Below are positions 47,724-56,701 of a stretch of DNA of 64,000 nucleotides, piece by piece; the stretch's first letter is position 1; every line of letters starts with the position of its first letter. The notes under the pieces were generated by a model. It worked only from the letters and a program-made list of their open reading frames with translations, searched no databases and had not been told where the DNA came from. Position numbers and translations under genes: made by a program. The stretch is from Chloracidobacterium sp. (GTDB lineage Bacteria > Acidobacteriota > Blastocatellia > Chloracidobacteriales > Chloracidobacteriaceae), in NCBI GenBank assembly GCA_025057975.1, contig JANWUV010000006.1, forward strand, positions 169,159 to 233,158. The letters are read 5' to 3'.

Positions 47724-48100
47724 ACCGGCTTTTTCGCGCCATCAAAGCGGCTGTGCTGTGGAAATACGAACGTGGCACGTGGCAGTACGATGTCCTGTGC
47801 TGCCTCATCCTTGCCTTTATCTTTCTTATTCCATCGAGCTGGTTTGATGAACGACCTGCCGCGCGCCGCCGGGCGGCTGCGTATCTAGGCAACAGCGGGC
47901 CGCCGGAGTTCATCAGCACAGCTGAACTAGGGCAAGCGCCGCCGTCCGAAACCTTGCAGGCGGCGCTGGAAAGGGTCGGCGAGGCGCGTTGGAAGCGCCC
48001 TGTGCGCGTCCGTCATTTTGAGCACGTCAACGACGTATCCGGCGAACGCATCGCCGGCTATCATGTGTGGTTTGAAGCGTTGGAGCCGGTGAAACCATGA
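47720..48100 (+). CDS. Small single-pass membrane protein of unknown function
   Basis: The 126 residues carry one membrane helix ([18 protein letters not shown]) after a short cytoplasmic N-terminus ([19 protein letters not shown]), then a soluble periplasmic part ending [19 protein letters not shown]. No family was recognised. Four-nt overlaps with the ABC ATPase and LolA-like genes show tight coupling, which suggests a role in the same lipoprotein or envelope pathway. Confidence 0.75.
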   Translation: MNRLFRAIKAAVLWKYERGTWQYDVLCCLILAFIFLIPSSWFDERPAARRRAAAYLGNSGPPEFISTAELGQAPPSETLQAALERVGEARWKRPVRVRHFEHVNDVSGERIAGYHVWFEALEPVKP

Positions 48101-48879
48101 GTCGTTCACGCCGTAGGGCGCGCCGGCACAACAAGGGGTTAGGGACGCCTATGAAACTTAGGGTTTTGGACGCGGCTGTGGCGACGAAGCGGTGTGTCCG
48201 GCGACAGATGAGGGTGGGGTGCTTGGCGGCGGTTTGCGCCGTCGTAATCGGCTTGGCGGCGGGTGATGTTCGCGCCGGACGGGTTGATCTCCAAACTGTC
48301 GTCAAGAATCTTCAGGCGGCCAGCCAACGGTTGAGTGGCCTTCAGGCGACGGTGACGCACCAGCGCGTTAACACACAGCTTGGCGTACAGGAGCCGCGCC
48401 AAGTTGGTACGCTGCGCTTCAGTACGCGCGGCAATGTTCGTCGTTTACGGATTGACTACACCGAACCGCAGTCGAAGACCGTTGTCGTCAACGGCGACGA
48501 AGCCGTTTTGATCGAACCAGCGCTTAATCAGGCCTTTGTGAGCACGACAAGCGAAATCGCCAAAAAGACCGCTTCGACCGGTCTACTGACCGTGCTCACG
48601 GATGCTCAGCGGTTCTCCGAGAACTTTGAGGCGGCCTTGGACGGGGAAGAAACACTGGATGGTCAGGCGACGACAAAACTGGTGCTGCGGCCGAAAGGGA
48701 AAAGCCAGTACACACGGCTCGAAGTGTGGGTTTCCCACCGGAACTGGCTGCCAGTTAAGCAAATCCTACACACGCGCAGCGACTACACCACGATTGTCTT
48801 AACAAACATTCGCCTTCAGGCTGTCCCGGACGCGAGCTTCAAAGTGGACTACAAGAAATACAAAATCGTGCGCGGCTAG
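48097..48879 (+). CDS. LolA-like outer-membrane lipoprotein carrier protein
   Basis: The 260-residue product has a basic leader and signal segment (VGCLAAVCAVVIGLAAGDVRA) followed by a LolA half-barrel: LQTVVKNLQAASQRLSGLQA, GTLRFSTRGNVRRLRIDYTE, KTVVVNGDEAVLIEP and RLEVWVSHRNWLPVKQI. LolA carries lipoproteins across the periplasm. ATG 48151 (MKLRVLDAAV) is an alternative start giving a shorter leader; the 48097 start has the ATGA overlap with the preceding gene. Confidence 0.82.
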   Translation: MSRSRRRARRHNKGLGTPMKLRVLDAAVATKRCVRRQMRVGCLAAVCAVVIGLAAGDVRAGRVDLQTVVKNLQAASQRLSGLQATVTHQRVNTQLGVQEPRQVGTLRFSTRGNVRRLRIDYTEPQSKTVVVNGDEAVLIEPALNQAFVSTTSEIAKKTASTGLLTVLTDAQRFSENFEAALDGEETLDGQATTKLVLRPKGKSQYTRLEVWVSHRNWLPVKQILHTRSDYTTIVLTNIRLQAVPDASFKVDYKKYKIVRG

Positions 48880-48884
48880 GGAAA

Positions 48885-50195
48885 TCACAGCAGGCCGCGG
48901 GTTTTGACATCGAGATAGCGGTTGACGAGCGCCACGGAAAGCTGTCCGGTGGGAACATCTAGCGCTAGGCCGCCCAGCTCGATCACCCGGTTGAGGGCCT
49001 GTTCGCGTTGAGTCAGCAGTTCTTCGGCGACGGACTGGGCGTACACCTCGTCAAGCGAAGCCGGTATCGCCCGAGCGAACGCCCGCAGGTCTCGGTCTCC
49101 AATGGCGACAATCAAGGGCAGATGACGCGGTACTAATGTCGCCGTAGGCGCCAGCAGGTCGGCTGAAGCGTCGGCATCCACCACATCCGTCAGGAGGATC
49201 ACCAATGACCGTCGCCGGCAGTAGCGGTTCAAGTGCGAGAAGGCGCGTGCGTATGACGGTTCAATCATCTGTGGTTGCACGTCGTGTAAAAGCTCCAGAA
49301 TTTCACGCAACTGCCCAGCCCCGGCTCTAGGCGGCAGGAAGCCGTCCACGCGGCGCGTAAACGTCAGCATTCCAACGTGATCGCCGCCGGCGGCGGCGAC
49401 GTACGCCAGCGCCAACGCCGCATTGACCGCATAATCAAGTTTGGTGCGCTCGCCGATGCGGCCCGTCATCAGGCGACCGCAGTCCAGCATAAGCATAATG
49501 CTTTGGCCGCGCTCGATCTGGTACTGGCGCGTCACCAGTTTGCCGCGCCGCGCTGAAGCCGCCCAGGCGACATGGCGAAGTTCATCGCCGACGACGAACT
49601 CCCGCAGCGATTCAAACTCTCGGCCCTGACCACGAAGACGTTGCCGTCGTTCACCCATCCGACCCATGCGATAGGTCTCAATGACCTGTCGCCGGGCGGC
49701 GCGGAAATCAGGGTACACCTTGACGGATTCCTGTGCCGGCACGGATGTTTGCCGCCACACCAACCCCCACGGACTCAGCACCCGGACGGCGATATCGCCG
49801 AAATGAAAACGCCCTCGCGCCGGCGCAGTGAGTTCGTACTGCATAGTGGCGCAGCCCCGCGCCGGCAACATAAACGAGCGTTCACGCCCCCGAACCTGCA
49901 TCTCCGGCGGGTGTTCGTCCTTCACCCACAACGTCAGCGGATGTGGGCGGTGATTCCGCACCTCGATGGTGACCTGATTGCCGTCGCCGATGGCGAAACG
50001 GTCGGCGCACAGGCGACGCGCGGAAAAGCTGTCGTGTAGCGGCGTACGGGCGGCGTCCAACAGCGCCGCGCCAAGCAGTGCCAGATCGAGCAACAGGCCT
50101 ACCCAGAGAAACGCCGGGTTGATCCAGCCGAGCGACAACACGCCGAAGCCGCCGGCGAACAAAACAAAAAAACGGTCTGTAAAAACGAAGTTCAT
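48885..50195 (-). CDS. DUF58 domain protein
   Basis: The 436 residues have two N-terminal hydrophobic segments (FVLFAGGFGVLSLGWINPAF), a beta-rich middle, and the DUF58/vWA-like core with EFESLREFVVGDELRHVAW, RQYQIERGQSIMLMLDCGR and LVILLTDVVDADA. DUF58 proteins usually sit with a MoxR ATPase and vWA membrane proteins; no MoxR gene is adjacent here. It converges on the LolA-like gene with a 5-nt gap. The function is unsettled. Confidence 0.88.
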   Translation of the reverse strand: MNFVFTDRFFVLFAGGFGVLSLGWINPAFLWVGLLLDLALLGAALLDAARTPLHDSFSARRLCADRFAIGDGNQVTIEVRNHRPHPLTLWVKDEHPPEMQVRGRERSFMLPARGCATMQYELTAPARGRFHFGDIAVRVLSPWGLVWRQTSVPAQESVKVYPDFRAARRQVIETYRMGRMGERRQRLRGQGREFESLREFVVGDELRHVAWAASARRGKLVTRQYQIERGQSIMLMLDCGRLMTGRIGERTKLDYAVNAALALAYVAAAGGDHVGMLTFTRRVDGFLPPRAGAGQLREILELLHDVQPQMIEPSYARAFSHLNRYCRRRSLVILLTDVVDADASADLLAPTATLVPRHLPLIVAIGDRDLRAFARAIPASLDEVYAQSVAEELLTQREQALNRVIELGGLALDVPTGQLSVALVNRYLDVKTRGLL

Positions 50196-50204
50196 GGCGG
50201 CGTA

Positions 50205-50225
50205 CGAAACAGCAGAGGCTGTTTT
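50205..50225 (+). terminator. Weak hairpin followed by T-run
   Basis: AAACAGC, loop AGAG, GCTGTTT plus further T make a terminator-like element on the plus strand. It sits just upstream of the DUF58 start and is not downstream of any plus-strand gene nearer than the LolA-like gene (1.3 kb away), so a terminator role is doubtful. Confidence 0.2.
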
Positions 50226-50366
50226 TTACCTGCCCGGCAACATAGTATCCGTCCGCCGCCGACACAACCGCCGCCTCGCCGCCAAATCCAACCCGGAACC
50301 GACGGCGTTGGTGGTTACCGCGCGGGCGGTGTGGGGAAGGCGTCGGATAGACGATTTGGATAGACG

Positions 50367-51905
50367 ATGTTGTATAAGGCGCACAAACGACTCCAGCGAA
50401 TCATTCAGCCGTTATCCATCGGTTTGTTGTTCCTGTTTGCGGCGGCGGCACCGCATTCTATCGCGGGCGCGCAGGGATGCGCGCTGGCGCTGGCGTTGCT
50501 CTGGTTGCTGGAATGGCTTTTGCGCTCTGCCGGCGCGCCGCGTAACGCCCTACCCCAACCGGCGGCAAGATGGGCGTCCGATTGGTGGCCGCCATTGGGC
50601 GTCTTTTTCGCGCTGTGTACGGTGTCCGCGTTGCGTTCCTACGAACCGCTGGTGAGTCTGGACGGCCTCCGCAGTGTGGCGTTTATGGCCGCCAGCGGCG
50701 TGGTGGCCCACTGGGTGACGACACGCGCGCAGGCCTGGCGACTGGCTTGTGTGCTGTTGGCGTCGTCACAGGTCGGACTCCTGTACACCGGCTATCAGTT
50801 GGTTGTTGGCGTCGGCATTCGGCTCGTTGAACTGGCGCCGGATTCGCCGCTGCGGCCGTATTTTCAGCCGGGGGATGTGTTGCTGCAGGTGGATGGGCGA
50901 TTGGTTCACAGGCCAGATGACATTGTACGGGCGCTTCATCGGCGTGCGCCGTCATCCGACCAGCCCGTTCATCTCACCGGTCGTCGTGTTGAATTGCCGC
51001 TCACGGCACAGCTTGACCGGCGCGCGCTCAACGAACGGCTGGAGCGATTCGGCGCGGCGGGGTTGGGCATTCAAGTCAGTGAACCGGCGCGTGATTTTCG
51101 CGCCAGCGGTTTTTTCTCGCACTATGTCACCTATGCCGAAGTGCTCCAGATTTTGATTTCGCTCGCCGTCGGTATGGCCTGGCGTGCGCCGCGACCGGTG
51201 CGACGGTGGTTGTGGGCGGCCGCCGGATTGCTGTTGTTGGCGCTGTGGTTGACGCTCTCGCGCGGGCCGGTCGGCGGCCTTATCGTCAGCGTGGGTGTCA
51301 TGCTGTACCTGCTATGGCGCGAGGGAACGCTGCGTACGCAGCGGGTCGTCGTCGGCTTTGTCATTGCGGGCATTTTGCTGGCCGGCGTGTTGGCTTACGC
51401 CTACGCGCTGCGGCGCATGGCGGTGGCGGATGTGCGTGAGGGCAGTCTGTTTTGGCGACTGGTGGTGTGGCAGGAGGGGGTGCAACTAGCGGCCGAACAT
51501 CCGTGGTTCGGCGTTGGGCGGCTGAGCGACAAGCTGCACGCCGCCGAATGGGGACTGTACGCCGCCGGAGATCTGCCGCCGGGTCACTTCCATAACACCT
51601 ACCTACAAATTGCCGTGTGGTATGGCCTGCCAGCGCTGGCCGCCTACCTCTGGCTGCTATTGACCTATTTTGAACGGTTGCTGGAGCGCATCCGCGACGG
51701 CGTGGCGTTGGGTGCACTTGGCGCGCTGGCCGGCTTCGCCGTCGGGGGCGTCGCGCATTTCAACCTTGGCGACGGCGAGGTAGCGATGGCCCTATGGTTC
51801 GTTCTAGGCCTAGCGTTGGGACCGCGCGAGATTGCGTCGCCGGCGACCACCGAGGAGCGTCCGCCGGTGGCGCGGACGGTTTCATCCAGCCAGTGTTTTA
51901 CGTAG
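50367..51905 (+). CDS. O-antigen ligase family protein with inserted PDZ-like domain
   Basis: The 512 residues include N-terminal helices, then a soluble segment (about 149-215) with the PDZ pattern VGIRLVELAPDSPLRPYF, PGDVLLQVDGRLV and ADDIVRAL-like helix, then further helices with the Wzy_C/WaaL core: LWLTLSRGPVGGLIVS, the long loop with EHPWFGVGRL and FHNTYLQIAVWYGLPAL. WaaL-type proteins attach glycan chains to lipid A core or polymerise O-units. A PDZ-like insertion in a periplasmic loop is not a usual feature of the family. The gene is monocistronic or leads the isomerase gene. Confidence 0.82.
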   Translation: MLYKAHKRLQRIIQPLSIGLLFLFAAAAPHSIAGAQGCALALALLWLLEWLLRSAGAPRNALPQPAARWASDWWPPLGVFFALCTVSALRSYEPLVSLDGLRSVAFMAASGVVAHWVTTRAQAWRLACVLLASSQVGLLYTGYQLVVGVGIRLVELAPDSPLRPYFQPGDVLLQVDGRLVHRPDDIVRALHRRAPSSDQPVHLTGRRVELPLTAQLDRRALNERLERFGAAGLGIQVSEPARDFRASGFFSHYVTYAEVLQILISLAVGMAWRAPRPVRRWLWAAAGLLLLALWLTLSRGPVGGLIVSVGVMLYLLWREGTLRTQRVVVGFVIAGILLAGVLAYAYALRRMAVADVREGSLFWRLVVWQEGVQLAAEHPWFGVGRLSDKLHAAEWGLYAAGDLPPGHFHNTYLQIAVWYGLPALAAYLWLLLTYFERLLERIRDGVALGALGALAGFAVGGVAHFNLGDGEVAMALWFVLGLALGPREIASPATTEERPPVARTVSSSQCFT

Positions 51906-51977
51906 GATGCCCGGTTGGCGACGGCCGCTCCGTGCGACCATCGCTGACGGAAAACCTTCTGGTACGGGAGTTCTCAC

Positions 51978-53072
51978 GTGAGGGACAAAACTCATGCCGG
52001 GTGGTGGGTGGTAGGCTGCGGTCTACTGATTGGCGTTGGCGCTTTGCCGCTGGTCAGCCGAATGACGGCTTCCGCCCAGGAAGCCATCGTGATTGATGAA
52101 ACGCTGGCCAGCGTCAACAAAGACCTTATCACCCGTTCGATGCTGCAGCGAGCGGAGCGGGCTTTGCGGCGCGATCTTCAGGAGCAGTTCCCAAACGACC
52201 CAGCCAAACAGGAGGAGGTTTTCACCCGTTTGCAGCCGCGCCTACTTGTTAGTCTGATTGACGAGCGTTTGATCGCCCAACGGGCGGAAGAAATGGGCAT
52301 CATGCCGGAAATCGAGGCGCAAACTAACGCGACAATCCTTGAACTGTGCAAGCAAAACAACCTCGAAAATCTGGACGCTTGTCGCGCCGCTATGGAGCGG
52401 CAGGGGCTTTCGATGGAGGACATTCGCGCCAGTTACCGTGGCCAGTTCCTGCGTCAGGCCGTTTATGGGCAGGATGTCTATAGCGTATTGCTTGAACAGG
52501 TGACGAACCGGGAGGCGGAGGAATACTATCGCACCCATACGGCCGATTTCACGGAACCTGGCGAACTGGAGATCAGCGAAATCTATATCGCCTTTACACC
52601 CGAAACCCAGCTGGCCGCCGAAGCGCGAGCGCGGCAGGCGTACGCTGAAATCAAAGCTGGCAAGCCGTTCGCCGAAGTGGCGCAGAAGTTTTCTGACGAA
52701 AAACGCGCCTCGCGCGCTGCGGGCGGCAAGCTCCCGCCCTACAAGGAAGATCAACTGGCTGCAGAGTTCAAAGCCGAACTTGATAAGCTTAAGCCGGGCG
52801 AAATCACGCCCATTTTGAAGCTGGAAAAGGCATACCAGATTCTGCGGTTGGACGCACGGCGGCCGCCGTCGGTCAAGCCGTTTGTGGAAGTGCGTGAACT
52901 GGTCAAGCGTCTCATTGCTCAGCGACGCGCAGACGCCAAAGTCAAGGAATACCTACGGGGTTTGCGGGCAAAGGCGCTCATTCGGCTGGCCGAGCCGTAC
53001 CGCAACGTACTGATTGAGGCGGAAAAAGCCGAGGACGCTGAAGCTGCGGCCGGGGAACAGAAAAAGGGCTAG
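51978..53072 (+). CDS. SurA-like periplasmic peptidyl-prolyl isomerase
   Basis: The 364 residues have a signal segment (GWWVVGCGLLIGVGALPLV), a SurA N-terminal chaperone region (about 40-170: ITRSMLQRAERALRRDLQEQ, QGLSMEDIRASYRGQFLRQ), one parvulin domain (about 190-290: ISEIYIAFTPET, FAEVAQKFSDEKRASRAAGG, KPGEITPILKLEKAYQILR) and a C-terminal helix returning to the chaperone core. It aids outer-membrane protein folding. GTG 51978 has GGGAG 7 nt upstream. Confidence 0.88.
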   Translation: MRDKTHAGWWVVGCGLLIGVGALPLVSRMTASAQEAIVIDETLASVNKDLITRSMLQRAERALRRDLQEQFPNDPAKQEEVFTRLQPRLLVSLIDERLIAQRAEEMGIMPEIEAQTNATILELCKQNNLENLDACRAAMERQGLSMEDIRASYRGQFLRQAVYGQDVYSVLLEQVTNREAEEYYRTHTADFTEPGELEISEIYIAFTPETQLAAEARARQAYAEIKAGKPFAEVAQKFSDEKRASRAAGGKLPPYKEDQLAAEFKAELDKLKPGEITPILKLEKAYQILRLDARRPPSVKPFVEVRELVKRLIAQRRADAKVKEYLRGLRAKALIRLAEPYRNVLIEAEKAEDAEAAAGEQKKG

Positions 53073-53152
53073 CCGCCTTCAAGCCGACGCTGGCGCGACT
53101 GCAAGGTTCACTCCTGTGTTCCTAAGGGTGTACGTGCGCTTAAAGTGTATGC

Positions 53153-53181
53153 TTGAGTACGCTTTCTCGGAGACGTAGATT
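53153..53181 (+). promoter_or_regulatory. Possible promoter of the kinase-like/FGE gene
   Basis: TTGAGT (53153-53158) and TAGATT (53176-53181) are 17 nt apart, about 45 nt before ATG 53226. Each matches four of six consensus positions. Confidence 0.3.
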
Positions 53182-53225
53182 GGAAGTACGTCCTCTCCAG
53201 AGCCTTCCCTGACAGTGAGAAACTT

Positions 53226-54947
53226 ATGCCGACTGCGCTTGATCCTCCGCCAGCTGCGCCTGAGACTGCGGCTATGAACCGAAACCTAAGCGACTATCTC
53301 AAAGCCTACGGCGGGCCGCTGCCCAATCAGGAAGTCTTGGCATTGTTTCTCGGCATCGCCCGGATTGTGGACGGCATGCACGAGCAATGTGCCTTTTATG
53401 GCCGTGAACTGCGTATTGAAAACATCATTCTCAGCGCCGACCAACCGCCGCGCGTGCTTGATTGTGGCATCCCGCAGTCACGGTTGGTGGCGAAGTCGCC
53501 AACGCCGGAGGAAGTCGCGCAGGGTATCCGCCAAGACATTTACCAACTGGGCGTGATTCTATACCAGCTTGCCACTGGACAACCGACGCCGGAACGCCGT
53601 TCCACTTATAACTTCCGTACGGATTTCGACGAGGCTTCAGAACTGCCGCCCGTCCCCGATCCGCGCAGCGTCCATCTGTCCGTGTCAGTGGAGATTGCGC
53701 GGTTGGTTGCTCTAGCTACGGCTCGCGATGAACAAAGTCGGGCGAAACGCATTCGAGACCTACTGGCGCTGCTAGAGCCGTCGTCCGAACCGATGCCTCC
53801 GCCTACCCCGTCGCTTGCTTCTGCTCCGTCAGCGTTGCCGCGCCAAACCGCCGGCGAGCCAGCGCCGCCGGCCGAGACGGCCCCAGTACGGCGTGAGACG
53901 CGGGCGACATTGGCGCGACGCAGCCTACCAGTCGTCTCGGAGCGCACTGGCTTTGTCGTCAACGAAGCCGCCATGCGGCGCACCTCGCCGCCAGCCGCCC
54001 CCACCGCTCCCACTGGCTTTGTGGACGGTTTGGCGCAAGCGTTCGCCGATCTCAGCGGAACGGGCGAAAAACCCACCGGCAAGGGCTTCAGGTTCTTTTT
54101 GGCCGGGATGAGTTGCTTACTGTTGCTGGTCATTGGTCTGGCGACGTACCGCATCGTCGCCAAGTTCCGGCTCGGCGGCGGGCAAAGCGCGGCGACGCGC
54201 CCCAACATCGAGGCGCTGCGTCAGGGCGCGACGACGGTGAACCGTCCTAAGCTGACACCGACTGCTCCGCCGGAAGACGTCGCCGCTCCCTTGCCGCCTC
54301 TTGTAGCCGTCAAGGGTGGGACGTTCACCATGGGAGACCCAAACGGCCAACCCGACGAACAGCCAGTACACCGCGTGACGCTTTCCGACTTTGAGATTGG
54401 CAAGTACGAAGTCACCAACGCCCAGTACAAAGCTTTCTGCGACGCAACGCGCCGGCCGTACCCCGAAGAGCCGAACTTTCCCAAGTTGCGCAACTATTTC
54501 CTTGACTACCCGAACCACCCAGTGGTGCGTGTCAGTTGGGACGACGCTAATGCCTACTGCATCTGGCTCAGCGAACGTACTGGCGATCTTTACCGCCTGC
54601 CGACCGAGGCCGAATGGGAGTACGTCGCCCGCAACAGTCCGATTGGGTGGGATAGCTACAACAGCGGCGGCGCGCCGCACGAAGTCGGCACAAGCCCGCC
54701 GAATGCGTTGGGAATCTATGATCTGATGGGCAACGTCTGGGAGTGGTGCGCGGATTGGTACGGCCCCTATCCATCTGAGCCGCAAACCAATCCAAAAGGC
54801 GCACCCCGTGGCACGCACAAGGTCTTGCGCGGTTGTTCATGGTACTTTAGTACGGTACCGTGCCGGCCGACCGCGCGTTTTCGGTTCGACCCCACACTGA
54901 ACTACTGGTTCAACGGCGGTTTCCGCGTGGTGCGCGCCAAACATTAG
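53226..54947 (+). CDS. Kinase-like / formylglycine-generating-enzyme (FGE-sulfatase) membrane protein
   Basis: The 573 residues start with a kinase C-lobe-like domain (about 20-185): ALFLGIARIVDGMHEQCAFY, YGRELRIENIILS where HRDLxxxN should be, and DCGIPQ where DFG should be, then IRQDIYQLGVILYQLATGQ. The N-lobe and its glycine loop and Lys are missing, so it is probably a pseudokinase. A Pro-rich linker and one membrane helix (about 290-315) precede an FGE/SUMF1-type domain (about 355-573: GGTFTMGDPNGQPDEQPVHR, EIGKYEVTNAQYKAFC, YRLPTEAEWEYVARN, LMGNVWEWCADWYG, FRVVRAKH). FGE-type domains oxidise Cys in substrates or bind ligands. The two response-regulator genes follow. Confidence 0.85.
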   Translation: MPTALDPPPAAPETAAMNRNLSDYLKAYGGPLPNQEVLALFLGIARIVDGMHEQCAFYGRELRIENIILSADQPPRVLDCGIPQSRLVAKSPTPEEVAQGIRQDIYQLGVILYQLATGQPTPERRSTYNFRTDFDEASELPPVPDPRSVHLSVSVEIARLVALATARDEQSRAKRIRDLLALLEPSSEPMPPPTPSLASAPSALPRQTAGEPAPPAETAPVRRETRATLARRSLPVVSERTGFVVNEAAMRRTSPPAAPTAPTGFVDGLAQAFADLSGTGEKPTGKGFRFFLAGMSCLLLLVIGLATYRIVAKFRLGGGQSAATRPNIEALRQGATTVNRPKLTPTAPPEDVAAPLPPLVAVKGGTFTMGDPNGQPDEQPVHRVTLSDFEIGKYEVTNAQYKAFCDATRRPYPEEPNFPKLRNYFLDYPNHPVVRVSWDDANAYCIWLSERTGDLYRLPTEAEWEYVARNSPIGWDSYNSGGAPHEVGTSPPNALGIYDLMGNVWEWCADWYGPYPSEPQTNPKGAPRGTHKVLRGCSWYFSTVPCRPTARFRFDPTLNYWFNGGFRVVRAKH

Positions 54948-55019
54948 GGCGGCGTGGCGCTGCGGCCGGTTGGGAACGACGGCGCTAACCAAAATTTTGC
55001 CATCCGGGGCCGCACCGTC

Positions 55020-56540
55020 ATGGGACTGTTTGATCACATCCGAAGCACACGCGACCAAGTAGCGACTGTTCAAGATGCCGTGGCGCTGGCGGCGGCGATT
55101 GAGCAGTGTGAAAGGATACTGCAGTCCGATCCCAAGCATCTGCCAACGCTTCAGGAAGTTGGGCGACTCTATCAGGAACAGGGGCAGAATCAGAAAGCCT
55201 GCGACGCCTTCTGTCGGGCTGGCGAGGCGGCTGTGGAGCGCGGCGACGCCGAACAGGCGCTTATCAACTACCGCAAAGCGGAACGCCTCGCCTCCGGCGA
55301 CCTCCGTCTTGACCTGTGGCACAAACTGTTCCACCTAAGCTACAAGCTGCGCCGCAACGACGAGGCTTTTGAGCGCGCCAAACAAATTGTGGAGGCGTTG
55401 GTTGAGCGCGGCAACCTCAAGCGCGCTAGCGCCTTCTTGGCCGCTTTGCCGGACTTGGGAGCAAGGGACGCTGAATACCGGCAGGTTTTGGAAAGCATCG
55501 CTGGTATTGCGCCGCGTCAGGCCGCCGGCGGCGGCGTCGCCGCCGGGACATGGCGGCGGGCGTCCACCACCCAACGCAGTGCTGATGAGTATTTTCCGGG
55601 ACAAACGATTCTGATTGTGGATGACGACCCGCAGGTGCTGGAGTTGCTTGAAACGTCCCTCTGCACCTTGGGCGCGCGCATTGTCACGGCTTCAAACGGC
55701 CACATCGCTTGCGAGAAGGTTAAGCGCTACGCGCCTTCGCTCATCATTAGCGACCTTGCTATGCCGGGGATGGACGGCAGCCAGTTTTTCGAGTGGGTGA
55801 AGTCGCAACCGGAGTACGCCCGCGTCCCGTTTGTCTGCCTCTCTGCCATCGGCTCTGACGTTGAACGGGTGGCGGCGTTTGAGCTGGGCGTCGAAGACTA
55901 CTGGACGAAGCCGTTTCATCCGACGGAAATCCGCTACCGGGTCAAACATCTTTTGCGCCGGATTCGGCGGCCAGTGGATTTTCAGGGCAGGCTGTCACAA
56001 GTCAATCTAGCGGAAATCATTCAGATTTTGGAATCCGGCCGTCGCACGGGCTTACTCACGATTGAGTCCGGCAGTGAGCAGGCCTACCTGTACTTCCGGG
56101 ACGGCGTGATCCTCAATGCTGAGTGCGGCGATTTATCCGCCGAGCGGGCGGTCTTTCGTCTAGTCGGTTGGACGAACGGGGACTTCGCCTTCTGCGCCAT
56201 GCCGATGCTGCGTGAGCGGGTGATTCAGCTTTCGCCGCAGCAGTTGTTGATGGAAGCGTTTCGTCGGTTCGATGAGGTCGAGCGGGTTTTGACGAGCCTA
56301 CCGCGTCAACAAGAGGTTTTCGTTTGCAAGCCGGGCTTTGACGAGAATCCCGAAATCGCCGAGCAGATGACGCGAGGTGGGGAGTTCGCCGCCGCGCTGG
56401 CGACCATCCGCCGGCTCTTTGATGGGACGCGGACATTGGAAGCCTGCTGTCAGGCGCTGCGAGACGACCTTGAAACGTTGTTGTTGGTTCGTGAACTGCT
56501 TGAACAGGGTTTGCTTGTTCCACGCTCAACGTTGCCGTAG
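55020..56540 (+). CDS. TPR-REC-PATAN response regulator, copy 1
   Basis: The 506-residue protein has TPR-like helices (about 20-150), a Thr/Arg-rich hinge, a receiver domain (ILIVDDDPQVLELLETSL, phospho-acceptor Asp in LIISDLAMPGMDG, Lys in YWTKPF), and a PATAN/DUF4388 domain (about 325-430: LSQVNLAEIIQILESGRRTG, AYLYFRDGVILNAECGDL) plus a helical tail. It likely adapts phospho-signals to motility or gliding. ATG 55020 gives the same MGLFD-type start as copy 2; the upstream codon at 54954 is less likely. It follows the kinase-like/FGE gene by about 70 nt. Confidence 0.87.
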   Translation: MGLFDHIRSTRDQVATVQDAVALAAAIEQCERILQSDPKHLPTLQEVGRLYQEQGQNQKACDAFCRAGEAAVERGDAEQALINYRKAERLASGDLRLDLWHKLFHLSYKLRRNDEAFERAKQIVEALVERGNLKRASAFLAALPDLGARDAEYRQVLESIAGIAPRQAAGGGVAAGTWRRASTTQRSADEYFPGQTILIVDDDPQVLELLETSLCTLGARIVTASNGHIACEKVKRYAPSLIISDLAMPGMDGSQFFEWVKSQPEYARVPFVCLSAIGSDVERVAAFELGVEDYWTKPFHPTEIRYRVKHLLRRIRRPVDFQGRLSQVNLAEIIQILESGRRTGLLTIESGSEQAYLYFRDGVILNAECGDLSAERAVFRLVGWTNGDFAFCAMPMLRERVIQLSPQQLLMEAFRRFDEVERVLTSLPRQQEVFVCKPGFDENPEIAEQMTRGGEFAAALATIRRLFDGTRTLEACCQALRDDLETLLLVRELLEQGLLVPRSTLP

Positions 56541-56701
56541 CTAACTTCAATCAGGCATGATAGCAACCAATGTATATGTGTTGGTTCACGATGACAGGCC
56601 CTGTACCTGCTGCAAGGCGTCACGGCTGACGCGGTGGGAAACACAGGCTATTTCTGGTTGCGCCGCTTCCTCACTGCGACCAAGAGTGAAGAGAGGTAGC
56701 C

